Shown: positions 1 through 6,125 of the stretch, piece by piece
Layout of the letters: every line of letters begins with the position of its first letter
How positions within the stretch are numbered: the stretch's first letter is position 1
Assembly (NCBI GenBank): GCA_012800685.1
Contig: JAAZIT010000459.1
Coordinates: 1-11,729 of the forward strand
DNA length: 11,729 bases
Reading direction: 5' to 3'
Source of the DNA: Clostridiales bacterium
GTDB lineage: Bacteria; Bacillota; Clostridia; Oscillospirales; Ruminococcaceae
Program-made: the position numbers and the translations under genes
The notes under the pieces: generated by a model
Database searches by the model: none
The model's input: only the letters and a program-made list of their open reading frames with translations
Told to the model about the DNA's origin: nothing

Positions 1-41
1 ATATAATATAAGCCAAAATAAATTTAGGAGAGTATGTCTTT

Positions 42-914
42 ATGTTAAAAAAACTAATTCACCACAAAAAAATATTGGTAATCTGTATTTCTATGCTTTG
101 TGCTATAGCAATTTTTCTTAGTATTCTGTTTATTCCAAAAGCCATAAAATCTGCAACTAAGCCAGAGGGGATTTTTGTTCCAATTATAATGTACCACAGT
201 GTTTGTAGCGATACTGATATGCTTTGCGACTATGTAATATCCCCTACGGAGCTTGAAAATGATTTGAAATATTTAAAGGAAAATAACTACAACACCATAT
301 TTGTTAAGGACCTTATTAATTTTGTCCATGGCGGTGGATCCTTGCCACCAAATCCAATAATACTAACCTTTGATGATGGTTTTTATAATAATTTGTCAAA
401 TGCACTGCCAATACTTGAAAAATACGATTGCAAGGCGACAATCTCTATTGTTGGAAGCTATACGGAAAAATCCGACCAAAGCACCGACAACAGTCAGCGT
501 TATTCATATGTGACAAGCGAGCAGGTTATGCAACTCCATAATTCGGGAATTATTGAACTAGGAAACCACAGCTTTGATATGCATAATCTAGATACAAGGC
601 GTGGTGCAGGTGTTATGAAAAACGAAAGCTATGAAGAATACCGAAACGCACTCATAAATGACATTACAAAAAATCAGGAATATTTAAGTGAAAATTGTAA
701 TATCGTACCAGCTATTTACACTTATCCCTATGGTATAGTGTCCGACCCTAGTAAAAGAATTGTAAAAGCCTGTGGATTTTTAGCAAGCCTAGGGGTTGAA
801 GAAAAGCCAAACTATATTTCCTCTGATCCCGATTGTCTTTATCAGCTATATAGATATAACCGACCTCATGGGACCTCAACAGAAAAATTTATGGAAAAGG
901 CTCTAAAAGGTTAA
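42..914 (+). CDS. Membrane-anchored polysaccharide deacetylase (NodB domain)
   Basis: The protein has 290 residues. Lys-rich residues 2-10 precede a hydrophobic segment at about 11-32 with no clear cleavage site or lipobox, so it is probably anchored in the membrane with the enzyme outside. The remainder is a NodB-type (CE4) deacetylase domain. It has an entry motif IIMYHS near residue 54, the catalytic and metal-binding motif TFDDG (109-113; D111 putative base, D112 metal ligand), the metal histidines in HSFDMH (H176 and H181), and a YPYG motif (228-231) where many family members have RxPYG. Such enzymes remove N- or O-acetyl groups from peptidoglycan, chitin-like or exopolysaccharide chains; the substrate cannot be told here. 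The start is ATG 42, with AGGAGAG at 26-32 nine bases upstream. The ATG at 34 opens a frame that stops after four codons. TATAAT at 2-7 could be the -10 element, with its -35 outside the window. A terminator follows at 980-1020. Confidence 0.9.
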   Translation: MLKKLIHHKKILVICISMLCAIAIFLSILFIPKAIKSATKPEGIFVPIIMYHSVCSDTDMLCDYVISPTELENDLKYLKENNYNTIFVKDLINFVHGGGSLPPNPIILTFDDGFYNNLSNALPILEKYDCKATISIVGSYTEKSDQSTDNSQRYSYVTSEQVMQLHNSGIIELGNHSFDMHNLDTRRGAGVMKNESYEEYRNALINDITKNQEYLSENCNIVPAIYTYPYGIVSDPSKRIVKACGFLASLGVEEKPNYISSDPDCLYQLYRYNRPHGTSTEKFMEKALKG

Positions 915-979
915 TTTTAAAATCTGGTTGACGGAAACTCTAAGTATTATGCCATACCACTAATTTAAACTAAACATCT

Positions 980-1020
980 AAAAAGCCTGTCAAGAATGTA
1001 ACTTGGCAGGCTTTTTATTT
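980..1020 (+). terminator. Intrinsic terminator after the deacetylase gene
   Basis: A 15-bp hairpin has arms at 980-994 and 1002-1016 with one G-T pair and a 7-nt loop. The right arm ends in five T, followed by ATTT. It lies 65 bases after the deacetylase stop codon. The A-run at the start of the left arm would give a short U-tract on the other strand too, but no leftward gene needs it. Confidence 0.9.
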
Positions 1021-1036
1021 ACTCGCTTCAAGTAGC

Positions 1037-1158
1037 TAGCAACTAACAACTTGATACTTAAAACTAGCTAATAGATTGCAGATAGCAACTTAAAACCAGC
1101 AAATAAAAAAAATAAATGGCAACTATAAAATAGCAAATAGAAATTAGTTTCCGTAACT
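1037..1158. repeat. Degenerate ~14-bp tandem repeat array in a gene-free gap
   Basis: The 460-bp gap between the deacetylase and GH5 genes holds, after the terminator, a run of degenerate units resembling TAGCAACTTAAAAC. Recognisable units begin at 1037, 1051 (diverged), 1065, 1083, 1097, 1117 and 1131, and a diverged one at 1145. Several are exactly 14 bp apart and others carry short insertions. The region is A-rich with no credible reading frame. A 9-bp inverted repeat flanks the terminator and array (ACGGAAACT at 931-939, AGTTTCCGT at 1146-1154). The units are too diverged and too short for CRISPR. Function is unknown. Confidence 0.5.
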
Positions 1159-1229
1159 TTATAATTACTAGTCATTACCCACTTTTTACAAACACAAAAA
1201 CACACTTGAAAAATTACATTTAAAAATTT

Positions 1230-1347
1230 TTGACAGTTTTATAACCATCAAATGCTAATATGTTATAGAATGTATACGATTTCATAGAATTATTAAACAT
1301 TACACATAAATTACTGTTTTATATTGTTATGTATCGTTGTACAATAT
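1230..1347 (+). promoter_or_regulatory. Possible promoter and leader of the GH5 gene
   Basis: TTGACA at 1230-1235 is a perfect -35 box. The best -10 candidate is TGC-TAATAT (1253-1261), an extended -10, but the 20-bp spacer is longer than ideal, so the call is tentative. Further down, ATATTGT (1321-1327) and ACAATAT (1341-1347) form a 7-bp inverted repeat around a 13-nt loop, with the palindrome TTGTACAA at 1337-1344. This could be a leader hairpin or an operator shortly before the ribosome-binding site at about 1363-1369. Confidence 0.35.
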
Positions 1348-1374
1348 ATTAAATGATTAATATGGAGGTATTAT

Positions 1375-2568
1375 ATGAAAAAGCGACTTTTATCTGCTGT
1401 ATTGGCAACAATAATGGCAGTAACCTGTTTATCTGGCTGTGGAAGCAAGGATAAAGAATCAAAAGCTGGCACTATGCGTGAAATAACCACTATGGAGATT
1501 ACTAAAGAAATGGGTGTAGGAATAAACCTAGGTAACACTTTCGAAGCTCAAAGTGGTGGAGATGATGTATATGTCTACGAAACAGCATGGGGAAGCCCTG
1601 AAATAACCAAAGAGATTATTAAAGGCTATGCCGATGAAGGATTTGGTGTACTTAGAGTTCCTGTGGCATGGTCAAATATGATGGGCGAGGATTACACCAT
1701 TAGCGAGGAATATTTAAAAAGAGTTACACAAGTTATTGACTGGGCAATCGATGATGGAATGTATGTAATTGTAAACATTCACTGGGACGGTGGCTGGTGG
1801 GAGAAGTTCCCAACCGAAAAAGAAGAATGCATGAAGAAATTTACAAGAATTTGGGAACAGCTTTCTGAGGCATATAAAAACCACAGCGACTATCTAATGT
1901 TTGAGGCACTTAATGAAGAGGGTGGCTGGAACGAAATGTGGAACAGATATGGTGGTAACGATAATGGCAAAGCAGAATCATATGGACTTTTAAATGAAAT
2001 AAACCAAAAATTTGTTGACATTGTTCGTGCTTCAGGCGGAAACAATAAGAAGCGTCACCTATTAATTGCTGGATATGTAACAGACGTTGAATTAACCTGT
2101 GATGAGCTTTTTGTAATGCCTAACGATCCACAAAATAGATGTGCAGTATCAGTACATTACTATACTCCATCAACCTTATGTATTCTTGAAGAAGATGCAG
2201 ACTGGGGTAAGGCACGTACAGAATGGGGTACTGCTTCAGATTATGAAGAGCTTGAAAAGTACATGAACATGGTAAAGGAAACCTTTATTGACAAGGGAAT
2301 TCCTGTTATTCTTGGCGAGTACAGCGTTGCAGCCATGAGAAATAAAACAGAAGATGTTATTAGAACCTATGTATCAGCAGTTTGTGAAAGCTCTTACAAA
2401 AAAGGTATTTGTCCCGTTCTTTGGGATACGACAGGTAGCTATTATGACAGAAGTACCTGCAAATTTATAGACCAAAAGCTTTTAGAAAACTTTATGGCAG
2501 TATTAGAGGGTAAGGAAATGCCTAATGTTAATCCAGTTACAGACGATAATGCCGAAAATGCTGCATAG
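1375..2568 (+). CDS. GH5 family glycoside hydrolase, lipoprotein (endoglucanase-like)
   Basis: The protein has 397 residues. A signal peptide (KKR, then a hydrophobic core) ends in the lipobox LSGC with the lipidated Cys at 22. A Lys/Ser/Glu-rich tether follows, so the enzyme is expected on the outer face of the membrane. The catalytic domain begins with GINLGNTFEA (about 50-59). It includes YETAWGSPE, RVPVAWS, NIHWDGGWW (H136), the acid/base Glu in ALNEEG (E181), HYY (261-263) and the nucleophile Glu in ILGEYS (E315), with LWD near the end. These are the clan GH-A / GH5 landmarks. The NLGNT...YETAWG pattern recalls subfamily GH5_4 (endo-beta-1,4-glucanase, xyloglucanase), but I cannot assign it firmly. 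The catalytic motif reads NEE where NEP is common. There is no carbohydrate-binding or dockerin module. GGAGGT at about 1364-1369 decides the ATG start. A terminator follows at 2596. Confidence 0.9.
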   Translation: MKKRLLSAVLATIMAVTCLSGCGSKDKESKAGTMREITTMEITKEMGVGINLGNTFEAQSGGDDVYVYETAWGSPEITKEIIKGYADEGFGVLRVPVAWSNMMGEDYTISEEYLKRVTQVIDWAIDDGMYVIVNIHWDGGWWEKFPTEKEECMKKFTRIWEQLSEAYKNHSDYLMFEALNEEGGWNEMWNRYGGNDNGKAESYGLLNEINQKFVDIVRASGGNNKKRHLLIAGYVTDVELTCDELFVMPNDPQNRCAVSVHYYTPSTLCILEEDADWGKARTEWGTASDYEELEKYMNMVKETFIDKGIPVILGEYSVAAMRNKTEDVIRTYVSAVCESSYKKGICPVLWDTTGSYYDRSTCKFIDQKLLENFMAVLEGKEMPNVNPVTDDNAENAA

Positions 2569-2595
2569 CTTAAAAATTTAAAACCAATATAAACT

Positions 2596-2628
2596 AAAAG
2601 AGCTGGATTAATTCAGCTCTTTTTTATT
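2596..2628 (+). terminator. Intrinsic terminator after the GH5 gene
   Basis: The hairpin AAAAGAGCTG (2596-2605) pairs with CAGCTCTTTT (2614-2623). G-T and A-T pairs extend it to about 12 bp around a TTAA loop, and a T-rich tail follows. It sits 28 bases after the GH5 stop codon. The A-run on the left also gives a short U-tract leftward, so it may also serve the convergent operon ending at 2716. Confidence 0.85.
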
Positions 2629-2655
2629 TGTTATTTCTTATGGTGTAGCCACTAA

Positions 2656-2674
2656 AAAAACTGACAGAGTTTTT
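2656..2674 (-). terminator. Weak possible terminator of the DUF6323/DUF6179 operon
   Basis: Read leftward, a 7-bp AT-rich stem (arms 2668-2674 and 2656-2662, loop 5 nt) ends in a run of T. It has only one G-C pair and would be weak. It lies 42 bases beyond the stop of the leftward gene. The stronger hairpin at 2596-2623 is the alternative stop for this transcript. Confidence 0.3.
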
Positions 2675-2715
2675 CTCTTAATATGTTCAGATATTTGGCT
2701 ACAAAATTCAGGTAT

Positions 2716-3621
2716 TTAGGATTTTAAATAATTAAACATCTGAATATTTTCATAAATCTTATTACAACTAGAAAGAAGATTATTATGTTTAGAAATTAAG
2801 TTTTGGCTAGTGTAAAAGCTACATTCAATTTCTAAATCAGCTATATTTTCATTTGTAAGCTTTAGAGAAAAATCTTTTTTACCTAAAAGAAGTCTCGCCA
2901 AAAAATTATTGAGAACAACCTGACAAATGTTAATAAGTAGACTTGTGTAGTTACAATGATATATTTTTCCATAATTATTAAGAGTTTCCTTAATGTCATT
3001 AAGGCTAAACAAGCTACAAAACTGATTTTCAAGCATTAAGGCTGTATAGTAATCCTTAATATAGCATACTCCTGTCGATTCCATCTCGTAAGCAAATTGA
3101 TTAAGAAGAGGATAGTCTATAGATGTGCAGATATTTTTAGCATCAAACCTAGCTGAATAATTTTTATAAAACTCGTGAAAGGATTTATTCATTTCCAACA
3201 TATACTCATGTATATTTATATCAAGAATATTATCAAATGCCTTTTCATATATTTCTCGACTTTGATAATAATATTTTTGTACTAGCTTTTTCCCTTGAAC
3301 TATAATATGCCCCGTCGGCAGGCTTTTTAACGCCATAAGAGCTTTATCAACTCCACCTAGACTAAGAAGATAAACGTCACAGCTATATAGTACAGACTCA
3401 TACAAAATTTCTCCTCGCTCTTTTGTTATGGTACTGCTCTCTCCTTTCGTGTATTGTCTAGCTATTTCTAAAAATTCGGTTTTCAAAGAATTAAGAATTT
3501 CACTCTGCTTTTTTTCGCTAATTAAACCATATGAAAAGCAATTGCTTAAGAGCGACAGGGTATAATTACTTTTATTAATATCATTATCGTCAAAAGGCAA
3601 TCTAACTAATATACTATCCAT
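2716..3621 (-). CDS. Uncharacterised protein, probably DUF6179 family; second gene of a pair
   Basis: The protein has 301 residues and no signal peptide or convincing membrane segment, so it is probably cytoplasmic. It is rich in Leu, Asn, Ser and Tyr and looks mostly alpha-helical. The N-terminal part, with GLISEKKQSEIL (about 32-43), YTKGESSTITKERGEIL and a following Leu/Tyr-rich helix, matches my recollection of DUF6179, a family of unknown function found beside DUF6323 proteins in Clostridia and relatives. I see no catalytic motif and assign no biochemical role. The start ATG at 3621 is preceded, reading leftward, by AAAGGA about 8 bases upstream. It lies 53 bases after the stop of the upstream gene with no terminator between, so the two are very likely co-transcribed from the promoter at 4247-4276. 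The gene is certain; the family name is moderate and from memory. Confidence 0.8.
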   Translation of the reverse strand: MDSILVRLPFDDNDINKSNYTLSLLSNCFSYGLISEKKQSEILNSLKTEFLEIARQYTKGESSTITKERGEILYESVLYSCDVYLLSLGGVDKALMALKSLPTGHIIVQGKKLVQKYYYQSREIYEKAFDNILDINIHEYMLEMNKSFHEFYKNYSARFDAKNICTSIDYPLLNQFAYEMESTGVCYIKDYYTALMLENQFCSLFSLNDIKETLNNYGKIYHCNYTSLLINICQVVLNNFLARLLLGKKDFSLKLTNENIADLEIECSFYTSQNLISKHNNLLSSCNKIYENIQMFNYLKS

Positions 3622-3674
3622 AAAATTTTCCTTTCTATGCTATGTTAAAGACTTTGAAATTGTAGCTGGGAATG

Positions 3675-4130
3675 CTATAAAATTTGATTTAGCTTATTTC
3701 TTATTTCCCTGCATAATATCTCTAAATCTCTTGTTTGTAGTAATTCTATACTCCCGCCGCTCTCTCTTTCAAAAAAATTATACATGATATCAATAAGCTC
3801 GTCATCAGTTAAAAACTCATTACTTTCTTCCTTTGCTACATAAAAAACATCTATAAGCCCTGCCATAGTCTGTGCATAATCGGTTTGACCTATATAAGTG
3901 CTTTGCATAAACTTTTCAATTATTTTTACTGTAGACGAATCTGAATTAATCTCAATTCTTTCGTTCTCGTTAATAGAAGCTTTGCTTTCATCGGCAAGCA
4001 TTTTAGCGTCCTGTTCGGAAAGCCTTAGCCCTAGTTCTTCAGACCTTTCATTGGTTTTCAATATAGTCTCCTGCAACGCTATAGTGGATAAATTATTTTT
4101 CATAAACAGTTCAATAATATTTTCTTCCAT
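3675..4130 (-). CDS. Uncharacterised small protein, probably DUF6323 family; first gene of a pair
   Basis: The protein is 151 residues from ATG 4130. It is acidic, apparently soluble and helical, with no signal peptide. Motifs that recall DUF6323 are the early segment with LSEQDAKML, the segment VKIIEKFMQSTYI, and the C-terminal block TDDELIDIM (108-116) followed by NFFERESGGSIELL. The function of the family is unknown to me. A GTG at 4139 in the same frame would add three residues, but it lies only 2 bases from the AAGG of the ribosome-binding site. ATG 4130 lies about 11 bases from it and is preferred. The gene leads the operon with the DUF6179-like gene. It is read from a near-consensus promoter about 110 bases upstream, and a rightward promoter lies inside the DNA for that untranslated leader. 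Confidence 0.8.
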   Translation of the reverse strand: MEENIIELFMKNNLSTIALQETILKTNERSEELGLRLSEQDAKMLADESKASINENERIEINSDSSTVKIIEKFMQSTYIGQTDYAQTMAGLIDVFYVAKEESNEFLTDDELIDIMYNFFERESGGSIELLQTRDLEILCREIRNKLNQIL

Positions 4131-4163
4131 AAAAAACACAACCTTTTTTGTTTAAATTGCCTA

Positions 4164-4192
4164 TTGACAAACATCTTGACTTGTGCTATACT
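4164..4192 (+). promoter_or_regulatory. Rightward sigma-A-type promoter inside the operon leader
   Basis: TTGACA (4164-4169), a 17-bp spacer and TATACT (4187-4192) form a near-consensus vegetative promoter. TGC directly before the -10 box makes it an extended -10. Transcription should start near 4199 and run rightward. No rightward gene follows until 6126. It faces the leftward promoter at 4247-4276. TTGAC recurs at 4176-4180, giving a short direct repeat at the -35 end. Confidence 0.7.
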
Positions 4193-4198
4193 TATAAT

Positions 4199-4303
4199 GT
4201 AAATTGGATATTTGTTTGCTATTTTTATATATTAGGCTTATTCTTTAGTATATCATAATAGATATACCTGTGTCAACTCATGAATATTGGGTTGGCTTTT
4301 TAT
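4199..4303 (+). ncRNA. Candidate ~105-nt small RNA antisense to the operon's 5' end
   Basis: This is predicted from its boundaries, not from a known family. It runs from the expected start of the rightward promoter (-10 at 4187-4192) to an intrinsic terminator hairpin at 4272-4296 followed by T-runs. The first ~42 nt (4199-4240) would be complementary to the 5' end of the DUF6323/DUF6179 mRNA, whose start is expected near 4240. The only small frame inside it, ATG 4280 with 18 codons, has no ribosome-binding site. It could act as an antisense RNA, or its transcription could interfere with the opposing promoter. Confidence 0.4.
4247..4276 (-). promoter_or_regulatory. Leftward promoter of the DUF6323/DUF6179 operon
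   Basis: Read leftward, TTGACA (4276-4271), an 18-bp spacer and TATACT (4252-4247) with TGA directly before the -10 box match a sigma-A extended -10 promoter. The expected start is near 4240, giving a leader of about 110 nt before ATG 4130. The -35 box lies inside the left arm of the terminator hairpin of the rightward candidate RNA. Confidence 0.7.
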
Positions 4304-4309
4304 TTTTAT
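4272..4309 (+). terminator. Intrinsic terminator of the candidate small RNA
   Basis: A 9-bp stem pairs 4272-4280 with 4288-4296, including two G-T pairs, around the 7-nt loop TGAATAT. It is followed by five T, an A and five more T. It is moderate in strength. It is oriented rightward although no rightward gene precedes it, which fits termination of the RNA starting near 4199. Confidence 0.55.
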
Positions 4310-4407
4310 AACATATTTACACATATTAAGCAGTAAAACCTGATTCCTAAAATGATAAATCTTTTGCCATTTTAAAATGCGACAAGAACCTTGCCTTTTA
4401 GAACAAG

Positions 4408-4453
4408 AAAGCCCTTACCCTTTTAAAATTCCAAAAGGGTAAGGGCTTTTTTA
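4408..4453. terminator. Strong hairpin, probably bidirectional terminator, after the first GNAT gene
   Basis: A perfect 17-bp stem pairs 4408-4424 with 4433-4449 around an 8-nt loop. The rightward tail is T-rich (TTTTTTA). Leftward the stem ends in TTT followed by CTTGTTC. It lies 27 bases beyond the stop of the leftward acetyltransferase gene, which it most likely terminates. It could also catch rightward read-through from the promoter at 4164. The rest of the 4140-4475 gap holds the two facing promoters and the palindrome CATTTTAAAATG at 4368-4379. Confidence 0.8.
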
Positions 4454-4475
4454 TTAACACACACAAATTAAGCAC

Positions 4476-4946
4476 CTATTTATTTAAATCAAGCCTCATT
4501 GGTAGGTATTTTGAATTTCTATCCTCAAATCCAAAATGACTATAAAGCTTGTATCCGTCTTTAGTTGCCTCAAGGTCTATAAAAGAAAGATTAAGTCTTT
4601 TTGCTTCTGAAATTGCAATCTTCACTAGCTCCCCTGCTATGCCTTGCCTGCGATAAGGAGGGCGAGTGTACACATTCATAATATGACCCAATTTTCCATT
4701 TATAAAGCTTGGGTTGGCTGGTTTTTCAGAAACAATTAAAAATACTGTTGCTATTATATAATTATTTGCCTCGCACACATATACCCTTAAATCTCTTCCT
4801 AAGTGCTTTCCAAAATATATGGAAAGTCTTTCTGAAAGCTGTGGTATTTCTGTTTTGTTAAGTCCGTTAAAGTCTTCTTTAAGATAGGATATTCTCATAT
4901 CAACAAGCTGTGGGATATCATCTTTAATAGCATTTCTATATCTCAT
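4476..4946 (-). CDS. GNAT family N-acetyltransferase
   Basis: The protein has 156 residues, a single GNAT domain with no signal peptide, cytoplasmic. The start MRYRNAIKDDIPQLVDM is the usual beta1-alpha1 entry. The acetyl-CoA pyrophosphate-binding motif is RRQGIA (99-104), after the beta4 strand HIMNVYT, and YSHFGF (135-140) is the usual C-terminal motif B. These enzymes move acetyl from acetyl-CoA to an amine. The acceptor (amino acid, antibiotic, polyamine or protein N-terminus) cannot be told. The ribosome-binding site is weak (GGGTG about 5 bases before ATG 4946). A TTGACT (4990-4985) with TATAAA (4965-4960) gives a poor promoter with a 19-bp spacer and a very short leader, so it may instead be read through from the acetyltransferase gene upstream. 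Confidence 0.88.
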   Translation of the reverse strand: MRYRNAIKDDIPQLVDMRISYLKEDFNGLNKTEIPQLSERLSIYFGKHLGRDLRVYVCEANNYIIATVFLIVSEKPANPSFINGKLGHIMNVYTRPPYRRQGIAGELVKIAISEAKRLNLSFIDLEATKDGYKLYSHFGFEDRNSKYLPMRLDLNK

Positions 4947-5068
4947 TTTACACCCATACTTTATATTTAAACAATCTGAGATTTAGTCAATAAGTATGGA
5001 CCTGCACCTCCTACTCATAAGTTTGTTTAAAGGCTAGTTTTAGCTATCATTGAAAAACTATTAATATT

Positions 5069-5620
5069 CTATTTATAAAGTTCTTCATATTCATAGTCAA
5101 GTATGCTCATAACAATATCGGAATAGTATCTTCCCTCTACAAATGAACTTTCTCGTAAAATCCCGTCCTGTTTAAATCCGCATTTTTCATAACAGCATAT
5201 TCCCCTAAGATTATACTCAAGGACTTTTAAATCAATTCTATGCCACTTCATTTTATCAAATCCGAATTTTACCAAAAGCTTTGTAACCTCTGTTCCAATT
5301 CCCTTTGAGTGAAAATTAGGATCAAATATACCTATTTTATATGTAGCACTGTTATCTTCAGGTGAAACATTGTGAAAGCCTGCTGTACCAATACATTTCC
5401 CCTGATAATCTATAACCCATAAAAGTTCTTCATTAACCTGATTTTTATACCAATTAACCCATGTTTCACGACTAGGAAATTGAGGAGTTTCAAGCTTTTC
5501 TCCACCACACATATACTCAAATTCGTTGTGTCTTCCTATTTCATAACGGTCATCAATATCCTTTTCTCTGACTTTTCGTAATAAAACTGTGTCCCCTTTT
5601 ATTTCTGGAATCTTCAGCAT
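5069..5620 (-). CDS. GNAT family N-acetyltransferase, RimL/RimJ-like
   Basis: The protein has 183 residues and is of the RimJ/RimL type. It has the entry segment GDTVLLRKVREKDIDDRYEI, a WVI...CIGTAGF strand pair, and YKIGIFDPNFHSKGIG with the acetyl-CoA loop HSKGIGTE (104-111). The block L-x-V-x-x-x-N (N137), then CYEKCGF (143-149), is the family's C-terminal signature. Relatives acetylate ribosomal protein N-termini, spermidine or antibiotics; the sequence does not choose among these. The start ATG 5620 is preceded by GAGAGG about 8 bases upstream, and a good promoter lies at 5698-5670. The other GNAT gene follows after 122 bp. The two proteins belong to different GNAT subgroups, so they do not look like a recent duplication. 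Confidence 0.9.
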   Translation of the reverse strand: MLKIPEIKGDTVLLRKVREKDIDDRYEIGRHNEFEYMCGGEKLETPQFPSRETWVNWYKNQVNEELLWVIDYQGKCIGTAGFHNVSPEDNSATYKIGIFDPNFHSKGIGTEVTKLLVKFGFDKMKWHRIDLKVLEYNLRGICCYEKCGFKQDGILRESSFVEGRYYSDIVMSILDYEYEELYK

Positions 5621-5669
5621 AAAATCAACCTCTCTTCTTAAACGTCATGTTCTTTGTCTATATACTACT

Positions 5670-5698
5670 ATTATACTTGAAAAAACAAAAACTGTCAC
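5670..5698 (-). promoter_or_regulatory. Promoter of the RimL-like acetyltransferase gene
   Basis: Read leftward, GTGACA (5698-5693; five of six bases of the -35 consensus), a 17-bp spacer and TATAAT (5675-5670; perfect -10) form a sigma-A promoter. The start is expected near 5663, giving a leader of about 43 nt before ATG 5620. Confidence 0.7.
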
Positions 5699-5825
5699 TA
5701 TAAAAAAATTAAACATTATTTTCTTAAAATAATATTGCTTGTATTTCAATATTTTATTTTTAAATCCATATAGTGCAAAAAATGGGGGTTTTTAAGCTTT
5801 TCTGTTTTATCACTAAAAAATTATG

Positions 5826-6125
5826 TTCATTTCTATATGATTAAATGAATATACTAGTAATAAATATGCGTATAATTATTAAGAAATTGTCGAAAGAAAA
5901 TTTCTCTATCTGGTCTTGAAATTATATGTATGTTTTGGTTTATAATATATGTATCAGTATATTAGATTTAACAAATAAATTATAACAGCTGTATTTAATA
6001 TACAATAGCTATACTAAAACAATAGTAGCTATATAAATATAGCTTAATGTAATAAACTGATAGCGTAGTTGTTAGCTAAATATTATTTTGGCTAACTTAT
6101 TAACCGAAACGGAAAGGAGTTTAGT
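5826..6125 (+). promoter_or_regulatory. Upstream region and structured leader of the oxidoreductase gene
   Basis: The 505-bp gap 5621-6125 contains no credible gene. Besides the leftward promoter at 5670-5698, its right part holds two 7-bp inverted repeats: TTCATTT/AAATGAA at about 5827-5850, and AGAAATT/AATTTCT at 5882-5905. A possible promoter follows: TTGAAA 5916-5921 and TATAAT 5941-5946, with an over-long 19-bp spacer. The predicted ~170-nt leader then has recurrent TAGCT motifs. It contains a 7-bp hairpin (6027-6033 with 6038-6044) and a 10-bp hairpin (6071-6080 with 6087-6096, 6-nt loop) ending about 15 bases before the AAGGAG ribosome-binding site. I recognise no known riboswitch, and no terminator U-tract follows either hairpin. 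Confidence 0.4.

Noticed and set aside
1037..1158. CRISPR array
   Set aside because: The units are degenerate, about 14 bp, with no uniform spacers and no cas genes nearby.
3898..4155. Open frame on the + strand opposite the DUF6323-like gene
   Set aside because: It lies almost fully antisense to a gene with recognisable motifs, has a low-complexity Ser/Ile/Leu composition, and has no ribosome-binding site.
4280..4336. 18-codon frame within and beyond the candidate small RNA
   Set aside because: It has no ribosome-binding site and runs across the terminator hairpin and T-tract.
5621..6125. Small gene or tRNA in the 505-bp gap
   Set aside because: The frames are short and lack ribosome-binding sites; no cloverleaf or T-loop sequence was seen.
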